Shown: positions 24,701-35,000 of the stretch, piece after piece
How the letters are laid out: the number at the start of each line of letters is the position of its first letter
Position numbering within the stretch: position 1 is the first letter of the stretch
Assembly: GCA_047967505.1 (NCBI GenBank)
Contig: CM106539.1
Reading direction: 5' to 3' (one strand)
DNA: 64,000 bases
DNA from: Dipteris shenzhenensis
Taxonomy: Eukaryota; Polypodiophyta; Polypodiopsida; Gleicheniales
Notes under the pieces: model-generated
What the model was told of the DNA's origin: nothing
The model's input: only the letters and a program-made list of their open reading frames with translations
Database searches by the model: none
Made by a program: the position numbers and the translations under genes

Positions 24701-24834
24701 AGAAGATCACGTTGAGCCACATATCTGTCATGCCGTTCCTCGCGGGTTGTACGTGCCGATACTGGAGTTGCAGGCTCCCGAGGCCGTTCCGGAGAGCGCG
24801 ATGTTCCCCCTGGCGCACTCCCAGCGTCATTCAT
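18751..24834 (-). CDS. G2 gag-pol polyprotein, intact
   Basis: A single uninterrupted 2027-residue ORF. Order with approximate residues: acidic/Pro-Gly-rich N-terminus; gag core (150-345, PKFSGRDKEDADAHIL); two tandem CCHC knuckles (403-432, CNRCRNAGHLAEEC and CAICQTATHTTEIC) and a third (490, CFYCNQPGHRKVDC). Then protease (763, LLDGGSGV) and reverse transcriptase (1104-1207, DYRKLNAAT and catalytic FLDD). RNase H follows (1346, FVDASD, then TTEREALGM). Integrase has its HHCC zinc site (1566-1607, CDVCQRLG) and core (DFVGPF, VTDQGGHF about 1693, E in GQAESSNK about 1730). This is the gypsy order PR-RT-RH-INT with gag fused in frame. It presumably makes all proteins for its own reverse transcription and integration. 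The start is the first in-frame ATG, 107 bases from the LTR. Confidence 0.93.
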   Translation of the reverse strand: MNDAGSAPGGTSRSPERPREPATPVSARTTREERHDRYVAQRDLLFGFFTDSESSSRSDTPPLIPGEEGPIVSGVQEEGESSGRSSPFDLTGTPPEDEASPLRNSPPPSPSRRRGGVPAGSGAPGPSPDPGRGGGGGGGGGGGGVPAVSSAAIPPLVPRMTVKYPKFSGRDKEDADAHILSFEMAWMVNTAPPVQATDLMKMATFIPTLQKQAAVWIAQYGATHFATFDLLRDAFLLRFREDKTRVHVLAKLGKLEQKNQEVEAYAARFRSLIRRLDAATTPAVPIQNAYFMEGLNKGLKRSLASLDLEALSLEEVVQAAVRAEQVLFTSKGRKGKVKYEEAEGDSDTDTEEESDQSDEEEDKRSMRRKAGKAAGKLFPEGSAAGAKSRDSGIGSSSKVRKDTWCNRCRNAGHLAEECGLNERWCAICQTATHTTEICRYNARIAPTPAVAAVVAAPSAAPAVVPAAPAKRPWRPRTAGTGADEPAGERTFLCFYCNQPGHRKVDCELFKRHKAEREATRGFGEGKSAPAVNAVLIIECDDASQQQDSKEPSPKSEEVPEVPAGVPVEGKVGGSASGDVLVVTRSQEKVRDYKAPQEKGRPTALDWQAQQKVRSTVGDWVQKTPTVLPRPSAEKAVSVTENGAKVARRLQGDQPEATCLPTSQKDSLMTGEEGVEPYDLWQDLRKQQIHMTMEQLLALVPNFRSSLIKQLTEPVRAMESEMEAVTMEVSSDGSAKPEAEEQPPVFDEAVPVIFVTLENSRVGGVLLDGGSGVILSEQMLVPLGITKWESAPFAVRMADQRRVQPLGLLRGLKMEVCGVKFEIAAVILRMEDISGSYPLLLGRPWLRQARVKQDWQSDRITIRKGKKKLKLSVHTKQGLRTPFRPTMAEGIHMMDGMGVEEEDDYFSRNTELVSLFEVDVVAVLKQYQHQIPLATQESSSSTKEPVEGSLPEGTGDMPDEAGVAEAERVFEQELRRSRRVKEDELLDLNLGTEEEPKNVRVSAKLDKGFRGKLETLLKSFKDVFAWDYTDLLGIDPKFYQHRINLQKDAIPVRQQRYRMNPNYAQRVKEELDRLLKVEFIYPVDRATWLLPIVIVPKKNLKLRVCVDYRKLNAATITDPFPLPFNDTMLDTVAGHEMYSFLDGFSGYNQVQMAPEDREKTAFITEWGAFVFLVMAFGLKNAPATFQRMVQEIFHDYLLIFMQVFLDDFSVFGSREQHLEHLKKCLTRCREARLCLNPMKCAFAVGSGMLLGCIVSAEGIAVDPAKVEAIRQAKVPGNGKQLGRFLGQVKWHSRMLRYLADVATPLYDQLNKVPVVWSPACDLAFRRLKLMLATAPVVQPPDWTKMFHVFVDASDVAIGSVLMQEATSKWFRPVYYASRRLSKAERNYSTTEREALGMIYSVTKFRHYLLGNRFTFHVDHSALLYLVHKPELTGKLARWMLLLQEFDFTVVHRPGSTHAVADYLSRLESGEDPMGVEDDFPDAQLFELEAVVPAAPKTWYDDMFHFVDTGQMRDGMSRDQRKRLALKSRDFRIIADQLYKQGLDGVLRRCVYPHKQEVILEEAHQGISGGHFAGEVTGRKVLQGGLWWPTLMGDAHRFVKRCDVCQRLGQPSGRDRMPHNPILALEPFMKWGLDFVGPFSPPARRTGNRYILVATDYCTKWVEARALKDNSAKAVARFLYEAIMTRYGCSVELVTDQGGHFLNAVLRELVTRHLIIHKKSTVYYPQANGQAESSNKVLLVILKKLVNENRTDWDEKLYSALWAFRTSYKVATGFTPFKLVYGVEAVVPMEFLVPSLRIAAAEKLGWDESVDRRIEQLDRLGEERFNSAYLAQVVQDRRKIWVDRHSKKKTFKRRDAVILFNTRMGPHPGKLKLRWGGPYWVVERYGDGTFRLGTLQGELLQKPVNGFRLRPYTGPMPPYPFPEKPPVMIISNAFVAISVEKPMMGAISTHVWYHSLHSEKRWEQSFELRSEDAAMQSTESSKWGFYQDDGTLDRCMQTRSSPRHPNGNLEAKRGLFPILCFPELFSLAS

Positions 24835-24940
24835 GCGCTAGTCCACGCACCGAGGAATCAGAGTATTACAGATGGGGAGCATCCAACCTCTCCGGGGTAT
24901 CCACCGCGACAAACATGGAAATCTTCCGTGGTCGCCAAAG

Positions 24941-25423
24941 TGTTAGCCCTCTCTACTCTGAAGACTAACTCGAAACGCACTACTGCGACAGATTTACATG
25001 CGTAATCGTACTTCAGAACTGCGTATGAAAATTCATAGAGTAGAACAGTGATCATAGAATCATTCATGATAAAACAATAAGGTAGATGCAATAGAATCTC
25101 TGTATTACATTTCTCCGAGCAGTACAACACCGTACTCTCTGATACATAGCACTGATCCTTGCTCCGATCCTCATCAATGAGCCCCAATAAGCCCCCTGAA
25201 TGATCGCTCTCTTCTCTTTTATCTAACCGGCACACATAACTCCTTCACGGTTGCCGTGACGGTTGCCGTGCCTATTCAGTTCTCCGCCTGCCCCTAGAAC
25301 TTCCGTCTTTTCATATCTCACTATAAACTAGATACAACGTATTAATGATAATAATCTAAGGACTAATGATCTAAGGACTCCCCCCCTAGTTCCTCTTTGC
25401 TGTTGCTGCTTTTGCCCTTAACA
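24941..25423 (-). repeat. G2 5' LTR
   Basis: 483 bp, nearly identical to 17863-18344. Differences seen are an inserted G near 25153 and a three-substitution cluster near 25270. The base duplication CTAGG follows at 25424. Confidence 0.94.
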
Positions 25424-25428
25424 CTAGG

Positions 25429-26730
25429 CACATATATGCAAGCCAAGGATGAGTTCAAAGATATCATCACCTACATGCAAGAGAATTTCACTAATTTTGC
25501 ATATCAACTTACATGTCTTCAGAAATATGGGTTCCCATAGATTAAATCAAGTATCTATTCTACCCAAGTTTGTGAAGCGCTTGGCCCACTTTTTTGATAA
25601 TCTTACAGAGGATGGGTCTAGGAAGCTAGAAGTGAATGACCTCTTGAAAGCGGAACTAGGTTCCTTTCATGGGAGAGGGCATCATCTTTCTTCTCCAAGA
25701 AGGAAATTTAGAGGAAGCAGCCTCATCATCAAGCACCCCCTCTACCAAAGCCACTCATATCCTTACCCCTAGACCATACTTTGACCTATACGTGGAAGAG
25801 ACTCTTGATCATGCAAGGGAGGAGATGGAAGCAGCTAAAGCATTGGACCTACTCCAAGATCCCCCTGCAAGGATAGAGCAAGAATCTGCATTGGAGACCA
25901 CTGACTTAGCATCAATCATATGATCATTGTCCCCCCTTCTCGTTGATGGAGAAGAGTATATGTCCCTCCATGACATTGAGGTGCTTTTTAAACTACGAGA
26001 GGATGAGGCACTTAGAGTCCTATTTGGATTTGACGTTGACACAAGTTTCAAAGATCTTAGGTTTTTGGGTTAAAAAGACCAGACAATTGAAGACTTCTAC
26101 TGACAATGCTAGTTACATTGAGAGATGCAGACGTGTCAATATATAATGCACAACCCTCCGATGCAAAAGCTTCTACTTCCAAGATAGAATAGGAGAAAGC
26201 TTCCACCTCTCAGATGAAACAAGAAACATCACATAGATCCATCAACATTGCAACAGAGGAAGGAATAGAAGTGACGATGTTGTATTTGGTAAGTTCAAAC
26301 AATGCTTTGTGCTTTGATGGTCTTTTGGTACAACTTATTTTGTTGGTCTTCTAATTATTGTTGAATTATTGTAGGAGGCATTTGAGGTTGATGAGTTCTC
26401 ATCTACGGGGCCATGTTTGTAGTGGGTTTGGGCAAGATCATCCTTAGCCCATTACCTCAATAAAGTGGCACAATACATCATGGTCTTCCACACAAAAAAT
26501 TCTCCTCCAAGGCCAACAGAGCTACTGAAGTACGAGGCATTGTCGTGTGCTACAACTATCTCATTGGTAGCAAGAGAGGATGATCTTAATGTTGTTACAA
26601 ATAGGTTTAAATCTAGGAGTACACTTGGGGATTCAAAGACCCCTATTGTCGATGTATTAGAAGTAGCTAAGATAGCCTATGAGGCCTCTTGTAATACATT
26701 CTAAAATACAAACATCTATTTAATGGGTAC
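25429..26730 (+). other. unrecognised coding-like remnants
   Basis: Frames at about 25669-25923 (YFDLYVEETLDHAREEMEAAKALDLLQ) and 25943-26050 (EEYMSLHDIEVLFKLREDEALRVLFGFDVD, in pieces) look protein-like. Composition is acidic and helical, but stops interrupt them and I know no matching family. 26465-26704 is another short open frame. They may be remnants of an element or gene split by the G2 insertion. Confidence 0.3.
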
Positions 26731-26937
26731 ATGTCTTTCTTGTTGTTTTAATTCATCGCTCTTCTTGATAAATTCCTCCACAAATTAACATATTTATTCC
26801 ATCCAATTAATTGTGTAAACATTGCATTTGTTTCCTTCTTTGCTGTTGTATTTGTTTTAAGTCATCAATGTTCTTGATATATTCCTCCACGATTTAACAT
26901 ATTTATTCCATCTTATTGATTATCTAAACATTGCATC
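26731..26937 (+). repeat. two-copy tandem repeat, ~112-bp unit
   Basis: The blocks CTTCTTGATAAATTCCTCCAC, TTAACATATTTATTCCATC and TAAACATTGCAT occur twice, in the same order, at 26731-26827 and 26846-26937. Non-coding. Confidence 0.75.
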
Positions 26938-26967
26938 CACTGTATGCTCTTGGCCAGTTCTAGGCAC

Positions 26968-27222
26968 TGAAATGATCATTTCTGTCAAATCCAAGGGGAA
27001 TTTCATCATGTTGCAGATGGCAAAGTTGTCAGGCATGCCGCAAGGAGCCAAGAAAGCATAAAACCTACCACGGTGCAAATTTGGCTTGGCACAAATTTGG
27101 AAAAATTTGCACCATGGTGGGTTCTATGCATTTTGGGCTCCTTGCGACGTCCTAGACAACTTTGCCCTCTATGGCACGGTGAAATTCCTCTTGGATTTGA
27201 CAGGAAATGACACTTCTTTCAT
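26968..27222. mobile_element. foldback MITE-like element, copy 1
   Basis: An almost complete imperfect hairpin. The left arm runs TTCTGTCAAATCCAAGGGGAATTTC to CCTACCACGGTGCAAATTT. It is complementary to the right arm, which ends GAAATTCCTCTTGGATTTGACAGGAAA. Arms are about 115 bp with a very short loop near 27085-27100. There are no coding frames. A related hairpin follows at 27390-27640. Target duplications are not obvious. Confidence 0.7.
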
Positions 27223-27389
27223 GAAATGACATATTTAACCTTTCATTATGTAAGGAAATAATACGTAATCCCAGATCTTTCATGTCAAATCCTATAGATT
27301 AATTTTGACATCATTTCTTTGTTTATCACTTTTTTAAGTAAAATTAAAGCCAATTTTATGTTGTTGGAGAGTTCTGCTCAATGTAGTCA

Positions 27390-27640
27390 TAAGTCTTATC
27401 CAATCCAAGAGGAATTTCACCACGCCATAGAAGGAAAATTTCTCCGGGACGTCACAAGGAGTCCAAAAACCCTAAAACCCAACAAGCAAGAATTTGAGCA
27501 TTTGGAGGCTTCTTAAATGCCCAAATTTTCACCATGGTAGGTTTTTGGGTTTTTGGGTTCCTTTTGACATCTCAGAAAATTCTGCCTTCTACGGCACAGT
27601 GAAATTCCACCTATATTTGATAGAAATGAAAGTGTCATTT
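27390..27640. mobile_element. foldback MITE-like element, copy 2
   Basis: Same design and related sequence as 26968-27222. The left arm CAATCCAAGAGGAATTTCACC and GGGACGTCACAAGGAG pairs with the right arm CTTTTGACATCTCAGAAAATT and GAAATTCCACC. CACCATGGTAGG lies at the apex side. It is more diverged, so the two copies are probably independent insertions rather than one duplication. Confidence 0.65.
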
Positions 27641-28984
27641 TTAAATTACATTATTTACCCATTAAACTTTGAAAATGAAAAGCCAAATGCGTCATAAGCA
27701 TGGAAAAGGTACTCAACAATGTGATATTGTAGAAAATCAATATTTTATTAAAATATTTTGCCCTATGGGCATTAGATACAAAGTTGTGCCTCCAAAGGGC
27801 AAGGGGATAGTCTAAGTCCGAAGGCTGCACTCCATGATATTCTATGGCCTAAGGCTAGGATCCATCCGTACCCACTTTGTCCATCATGGTGACATGCTTT
27901 GCCTAGATGGCACATAAGTTCACATCCTCAAAGAGCCTTGCTATGGCTTGATGTGCAACCTCCTAGAGCGCCCCCATAGCTCATGTACTGAACGCACATC
28001 GTCCTTGTATCCTTGTGATATCTTGCACAACACATTGGATCAAGTTCTCAGTGCTCTTATATAGTTGTTTAATTTCTCTAAGGGCTCTTGTGCTCCTAGT
28101 CTTGCTCTGTATGGCTCCCTCACTCTTGGCTCCAAGGCCTCTTGTCCACTTTGAATTTCCTATGGCTCTCTTCTCTTATCTACTCTTCCTCTCAATCCTC
28201 CTCGCGTGCCTGACTCAAACATGCACCTTGAACTCTATCCCTTTGATGGGGCTTTCGTGGCGTCTTCTTTGTTATGTCCCTAGGCTTCTTAGGTGGTGGC
28301 AAGGGGGCACAGGTACTACGTCCATTATTGGATATAGAATAGGAAGTGGGATGATCAGTGCTTTCCTTGCTCAACTGAAGGAGACTCAGGGGGCTTCTCA
28401 TAGGGAGGGGTGGTTTGTCTCTCCTGGGGAGGGGAGTTCTCTCTATCATGGGGTTGTTGGTCATGGGGAGGAGAGAGCTGAGTAGTTCTATCATGATGAT
28501 CCGCGGAGGACTCATGAGAGTTGGGGGAGGGCTCTCGAGAGTTGGGAGAGTGCTCACACTCTTGGGAGTTGGGGGAGGGCTCACGGGAGTTGGGGGAGTG
28601 CTGATCGGTAGAGAGGGCTCATGAGAGCACTCATGGGAGGCACCACTGGAGGGACTTATGTCCCTGGAGAGATTCGTGTACGCAAAGGCCATGTAGGTTT
28701 CGGAGTTGGAGAAAGAAGGCTGGAGGTGACATCCTATTGGTTTAGCAGTGTTCTTCACTGGTACAATCAAATAATGAAAGTTAGGGCTTTAAAAAACTTT
28801 TTATATGGGCCCATCGTCTTTTTTAGGCCCCTTTCAATTAGGTTTAGGGTCCCAACCAAGCTCCCCCCCTTGTCTCTTCCCCCTCCCTCGCCCTGCCCCC
28901 ACCTCCCCCTACCGCCTTACCCCCCACACCACCTCCCCATCCCGTTCCTAAGCCTGCCCCGTCACCCCTCATAGAGGCCACGGA
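27641..28984. other. no firm gene; proline-rich frame with minisatellite
   Basis: A 192-codon minus-strand frame (28192-28770) is rich in PPPT/SPPT repeats. It overlaps a minisatellite at 28515-28625 built on GAGTTGGGGGAGGGCTC units, which explains most of its openness. I see no domain. 28860-28970 is a C-rich pyrimidine tract. Confidence 0.4.
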
Positions 28985-31080
28985 CTCCAAGATTGAGGAC
29001 AAAAATTATGGTCAAAACGTGCACTTTATTCACTTCATAGATGCTTACAATTACACCATAGCTTCAATTTCTCGTTGGACCCATCTGCTCCCTTGTCTGA
29101 TTCTACTTTGCAACCAACATGCGACTCCTCAACTCCCTATGGATGCTTTCCAAGCACTATGCCTTCTATTCGTTAATACAATTTGAACGGTTTTTGCAAG
29201 TCTGATGCATTTGCCTTTTCATACTTCAAAGTCCTACCTAGTAACATCTAAAAAACCAATCAAACATCTCATACAATGCATTGCTATGAGTGACACCACC
29301 ACCATGACTTGAGTTCTTGAAGTAGGGTGCCTTGACTCTATAGTGTGACTTCCCATGCCTTGTGTATTCCAAATGGAAAAGGGGCCCCAATTCTATACAA
29401 ACCATGGTTGGTGCACATAGAGAAATGTTGCAAACATGGCAAACATCATTTCAGCAGCAACAAACAATTTTTAATAAAGCGAGTACTAAATATTATGATG
29501 GTGTCAGGATTACCATCTAATGCATAATGTGCCACTCCCCCCATGCTTTCACCATTAATTGCATAAACTCTTTCACAGACATCGCGAAGCAATTTTATCA
29601 ATGCATCTTCCTTTGTCCATACTTTTGCTCTCAAAGTCACTACTTGAGGATGTGAAGCCTTATTGGTTGTCCATTCATACAATGCTTTCTAGTATTCCCA
29701 ACCCAAGGTACCTTGAGACAATGTATATATTTTTTTGTCAAGATTGTGGTTGGATAAGAATCTCCTTGCCTCCCCCATCCATGGACACTTTGGTTGAAAG
29801 ATTTTTTGTTGTCTCATACATTTTCTTGTCCTCCTTAAATTTGGCATGTCCTCCATTGAATCCCATCTCTAAAAGTAACTTCTTCACTTCTGCAATGTGT
29901 CATGTGGATACTTCTTGCAGAATCTGATTCCAAGCATAAACAAGATGCAAATACAACAACTTAGCCAAGTATGTGCAGTTTGGCATGTAAAGTACATATG
30001 TATACTCTCTCTCGTGGGATGGGCACGATGGGATCCCACTTTGAATACTTCTTGTCGTGATTGGGGGCTTGTGTTTGGCTACAAGAGAGAATGGCATTCT
30101 CCCATTGATCCATCCTTTTGCTTCCGTTGGAAACACATGCAATTAAGGCATGTGAACATTGCATTTGCCCTTGTATCACAACCATGCAATCACTTGAGGC
30201 TTTTTAAATCACTAGCAAGATGCCATTCAACTACAAATTTTCCATGGCCATATATTGTCAATGTTTGCCTTTCCTCTTGTCTTTGGAAAGTTGATGGGAT
30301 TCATGTTTTGTCTAAAACCCAATTCAATGTCTGATGGAACTCTTTCAGAGTCTCAAATGCTACAAGCCACCATACGTATTTCTCATATTGAATTGAGAAA
30401 TCTTGCTCAACTTCCTTGCCCCCTTGAACAAAGGTTAAGGCTTTGTTCTCATAATGCAGATGCTCACTCTCTCTAACTTGTGTTCTTTGACCAACTGAGC
30501 TTCATCCATTTTGATAACAAATATGAGCTTGCCATTGTACTCTGTACAGCGAAAGAGAGAAATGGTTAGGATAAACATGATATAGAAAATGAAACTAAGG
30601 AAAATGCGATGCTGTGATGGATTTCCTCTTATCAACTTCTCTCATGCCCTAGAATTTGACAATTGCTTGTTGCAGTTTCTCAACATCCAAGTAGACATTG
30701 TTGAAAGCATTTATCTCAAATTATTGCAAACTAGATTTCTATTGACTCTTCCAAGTCATTGTGCCCCTTACGCAATGGTATCCTCCAAGCATTTCTCTTG
30801 CGTGTGAGTTTGTTTCTTGCTATGCACGCTCACAAACCAAGGTGTGGGTAGCAGAACCATAGAATTCTTATACTTTTCTAGAAGAGCAGACTTGACATTT
30901 TTAAAAATAGATGTGTAATCTTCATGACTTACACCAGTAGCATCACAAGCTGCAAGCATCTCCTTTGCATCTACAATGTCCTTGAAGTCCTTCATCACCT
31001 CTTCAGCAACTTGCACAACTAGGTGTTTGTGTCTTGGATCCTTTAGTATCCTTATGACATCACTTAACTTCAATAAAATG
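28985..31080 (-). pseudogene. decayed element-type protein of unknown family
   Basis: Several minus-strand frames line up in one order. They are: 31073 (VIRILKDPRHKHLVVQVAEE), near 30430-30250 (FETLKEFHQTLNWVLDKT), near 30240 (HGKFVVEWHLASDLKSLKRL), 30185-29900 (RERVYICTLHAKLHI then LLYLHLVYAWNQ), near 29870 (LLLEMGFNGGHAKF), and near 29400 (YNWGPFSIWNTQGM). The sequence is interrupted by stops and shifts. It resembles large uncharacterised proteins I recall from moss and fern genomes that look transposon-encoded. I cannot name the family with confidence, though a KDZ-like transposase is one possibility. It is not functional. Confidence 0.5.
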
Positions 31081-31239
31081 GCTAGAGCCTATGAAAGTCA
31101 ATATCATCCCCATCCGTTCTTCCCATCACATTTTCAATTAAGTACCTAAAGAAGAACACAAGCAAAACTTAGCACAAACAATGTAGCACAAAAGAGTGAA
31201 ATTTCATTGGAACATTGGATACCCAGCCTTGTAGCTCAG

Positions 31240-32000
31240 ATAACGGGTGAGCAACAATAGGAGAAAGGGCTGGAAACAGCAAGGGGGGGCACATAAGCGA
31301 GGGTCAAAACGGGAAGGGGTGGCGAGAGGCGGCAAGGGGGTTGTGATGATCAAGGAGGACCAACACAATAGGAGGGGGGGGCAGGAGTGGAAAAGGAAGA
31401 TAGTATCAGGGGCGAGACGAAAGGGGTGGGAAAGGGAAACACAGTAGGTGGAGACAAGAAGAAAAGGGTGGAAAAGGGAATCATGGGGACGAGAATAAGG
31501 GGTGAGAAAAGCGAGAAACAATTGAGTGGTGGGGGGAAAGAGGAAAATGGAAGGGGTTGAGGGGGAAGGCAGAGAAAGAAGAGGGGTAAATGAGAGGACT
31601 ATGCAAGGAGGAAAAAGGAAGGTGGGGGGTTACGAGGAAAGTGATGGGAGGAGAAAAATGGGGGAAGGGGCACACGGGGTGGGAGAAGAGAGGAAAGGAG
31701 GTGGAAAGGAGGGAGGAAATAGGGGAGCAAGGTGGGAGGAGTGGAAGAAGGGGAAGGAAGAATGAATTAGAGGAGCAAGGTGCGAAGACAAGAGGAAGAA
31801 GGGGAAGAAAGGGGGTGAGAAAGCAGAAAATTAAATTACCTTGAGGAAGGAGGAAGGAGCAGGGAGGGAAGGATGGAGGAGGGGAGGAGGTGGCAGTGGT
31901 GGTGGTGGTGGTCATGGTGGGGAGGAGGAAACCAGAAAAATAGGAGGGATTGTGGTAAGATAGTGGAGGGAAAAGCGGAAGGAGAAAGGAGGAATGGCCA
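31240..32000 (+). repeat. polypurine tract (GGA/GAA-rich), ~760 bp
   Basis: An almost unbroken purine-rich stretch of G and A on the plus strand with few pyrimidines, including a GGTGGTGGTGGT run near 31896. The long plus and minus frames inside are low-complexity artefacts. Such tracts can adopt triplex or quadruplex forms. No function is claimed. Confidence 0.8.
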
Positions 32001-35000
32001 CGAGAGGCCTTTCCAAGAAGGAAAGTGCCCGACCAATGGTTAGTGGTCGATGGTCACGAGCCATTGGTCAAGCACTTTCCGACCCAAAAATGGCCAGCCA
32101 CGAGCCATTCCCAACACGTGGAGGCTCCCAAGGAGGTAATTAGAATTGAAAAAATTGCATTGTGGGAGTTTGGGAGGTACTTGCCACAGGCTAGGTCACG
32201 AAATCAAAGCACCAACCATATTCCATTCTGAAAATGGCTTGATAGGATAGCTAAGATTTGATCTTAGCTGACCTAGGACCTTTACGTACTGAGGGGAGGA
32301 GGAAGGATGCAAAGTGTGGAAGAGATTCAAGGGGAGTAGGCAAAAAATGAATGGCAAGATTAGAAGTAGGGGCAGGTGGTATAGCTTCTCAAGGACTCTC
32401 CTTTGCAATGGATGAATCTCCCGGGGCCGTAGATGTGATCTCAGCCGGTGGATTAAGTCTCCCTAAATCATGGAAAATTGTGGGGTTTATGAGCTGGGTG
32501 ATGTGCCAAAATCTCACCTACCTACCCATCACATCACTTTCCTAAATGCTGATGTGCCAGAACCTTCCTAACTTGCCCATTACAAGAGCCTTTCAATTGC
32601 CGATGTGTCAACTCCTCGCCCCATGACTTTGACGGCCGGGAGAAGACATGGGCTAGCCTCTCCCTCATATGATAGTGACTCGCGGCCCATCACATGAGCC
32701 TTTTGATAGAGCTCATGTGTCAACTCCTCGTCCCATGAATTTGACGGCCGAGAGAAGCCATGGGTTGGCCTTTGCCTTATATGATAGTGACTCGCGGCTT
32801 CACTGCTTGCCACTCGCAAAGGCCTCCCCATGGCTGCTCCCTACCCCTTTCTGATCTATGAAACAAGTTAACTACTGACCGGGCTACGCTTACGACTTTC
32901 ATATGAGGGAAAGGCCTCCCCATGGCCTCTCTGAAACGAGTTACAAACCAGGCTAATTTAGAGGCATGTAGAAGAGCTCCATCATGTGACGCCAGATGCC
33001 TACTCACGTTGAGAAGATTGCTACATTGTAACGTGAGAGCTAATGTCTTGCACAGAATGGGCGATTCATCCATTGCGATGAGGACAATGCAGCATATACT
33101 GGGTACGCCTCGACGAAACAGCAACGACTTTTTCGATTCTGCTTACTTCTCAGTGTCACCAGTATACAGCTATAGAACTCCTTCTCTATAGGTGAACAGA
33201 GCTCTGCAGGTCGATGAAACAGCGGCGCAGCGATGCTTCATGAAACAGTCACGCAGCGATGGAATCCCAGGGGAAGTTGACAGAAACTGTGGACCTGAAC
33301 CGTGAACAAATTGTGCTTAGGATGAAGCTCGATCCTTCACCAATATCGCTTCAAAAGAAGCTGAAGAGCTCGATGAATTCAACATTCGGTTTGGCTCCAG
33401 CAGCAGACAGGCTGTGTAACTCGTATAGATTTGAAGAGATCGTCAGTGGCAGGTAGATAAGAGCATTGATAGAATCCTGCGAGACAGCACCATAGCTAGC
33501 AACACTAGACAAAGCTTTCGCAAGCTATAATCCCAGGCAACTCCAGAATCACCGCGCACAATAAGCTTTTTCAAATAAGTTAGAAAACCCACCATGAAAG
33601 CAAGGGTTTTTACAAACTACCAGCACTCATGCTCGTCTTGAATGCATTTGGGACTCAGTAGTTTTCACAGAATCAACAACGTTGTTATTTTCGTTTGTGA
33701 ACAAGTTGAATACATTCAAGAGGCCTGCGGGGACAAATTGAAAGGTGAGAAGAAGAAGAACAGAAGAAGACGAAGAAGAAGAAGGGAGAGAGAGAAAGGG
33801 GGAAAAAATGATGGGTGCATAAATAGAAATTAAGCTTCAAGTTGAGAGAGAGTATGAGAGGACACGTGGGTGGCACCTGGACTACAAAGAAGGGACGACA
33901 AGTGCAATTCTAATATTCATGAAATAAATAAAAGAACCATTTTCGCTTTCATGAGGTGAAACACTGTTACTTAGGCTTCCACTTTAAAAGTGGCAAGTCA
34001 AAAATATTTTCGCAAATTTGTAAACCCTACACAATTTTAGGCAATTTAGTTAATAGCTTTAAAAAATTTTAATTCTCAAGAAAAACCTTCAAAATTTCAA
34101 AACACCCCAAGTTTAGTGATAATGTTTTATGTGAAGAGTGGGGCACACAATATTGATCAATGGACATGCTAACAGTGGGTAGTTCGTAAACACCCAAAGC
34201 TCCCTTAAATGCTTAAAAATGATTAAGTGTTTATTAACCACTTTTTTAAGTAGGTCAACTTTACCAAAAGATGAAGGGGAGATCTATCAATGGGAAGATG
34301 AGGCATATGTGCAATGGTAGGCAACAACAATCTAAAACACTTGAAAATAGAACAAAAACACTTGTAAATAAGGACACCTCAACCCTACCTAAGAACAATC
34401 TCCATGTAGACACTGGTGCAAAATCACAAGGGGACTAAGAATTGAAAGCGATGCACCTAGGTGAAGTTTGAGCAATTAAAAAAATAAAAAGTTGCCATGT
34501 TGCCAATGTGATAGAGATTGAACAAAATGGCTCATTCTTTTTCCAACTATTCATTGTTTTTGGTTGCCACTCGTGGATTGCTTATTTTGATGACTTACAC
34601 AATTGTCAAACATGGGCCCCATTCTCCCTTTTTTGTTTTGGCCCACTTTAGAGATCATAGCTCTTTTGGGAATTAAGGCTAAAAGAGGTTGGCACCTTGC
34701 TGGTGTCATGATAGGTTGGTAAGGTCTTTCAAATTGCCTCTCATTTTCTCTCTAGTTGGTGGAAGCTAGAATTTGTTTGCTCATAGGAAACATTGTTGTC
34801 CAAGCACGTGATTTCTTAAATCAATAATTAATCTATCCTTTGCTAGGATCTCTTTATAGCTACTCAAATGTTCCATGAGGTGCTCCCTATTCTATGGTGC
34901 TTCAATAGATCATACCATCTCATGAAGCCTAAAGCATCCACTTCGCCCCCCAATCTTCAAGTCACTTTTGGAGATAAGCAATGGAATTCCCTTTTCTCCT

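Larger units (their letters stand above)
17863..25423 (-). mobile_element. complete, young Ty3/gypsy retrotransposon G2
   Basis: A 7.56-kb element on minus with LTRs at 24941-25423 (5') and 17863-18344 (3'). CTAGG duplications flank it at 17858-17862 and 25424-25428. The LTRs differ by about three substitutions and one single-base indel in 482 bp. One long gag-pol ORF (24834-18751) is intact. On minus the 5' LTR is followed within three bases by TGGCGACCACGG, a plausible primer-binding site. No chromodomain is visible. Structure, TSD and coding capacity are consistent with an element that moved very recently. The insertion lies in unrecognised sequence. Confidence 0.95.

Noticed and set aside
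28192-28770. 192-codon proline-rich minus frame
   Set aside because: Openness is explained by a GGGAGTTGGGGGAGGGCTC-type minisatellite. There is no domain or gene context.
31481-31915. 144-codon minus frame and plus-strand counterparts
   Set aside because: Artefacts of the polypurine tract.
33259-33456. 65-codon plus frame beginning MESQGKLTETVDL
   Set aside because: It has ordinary composition, but there is no recognised family, and no splice partner or neighbour that supports a gene.
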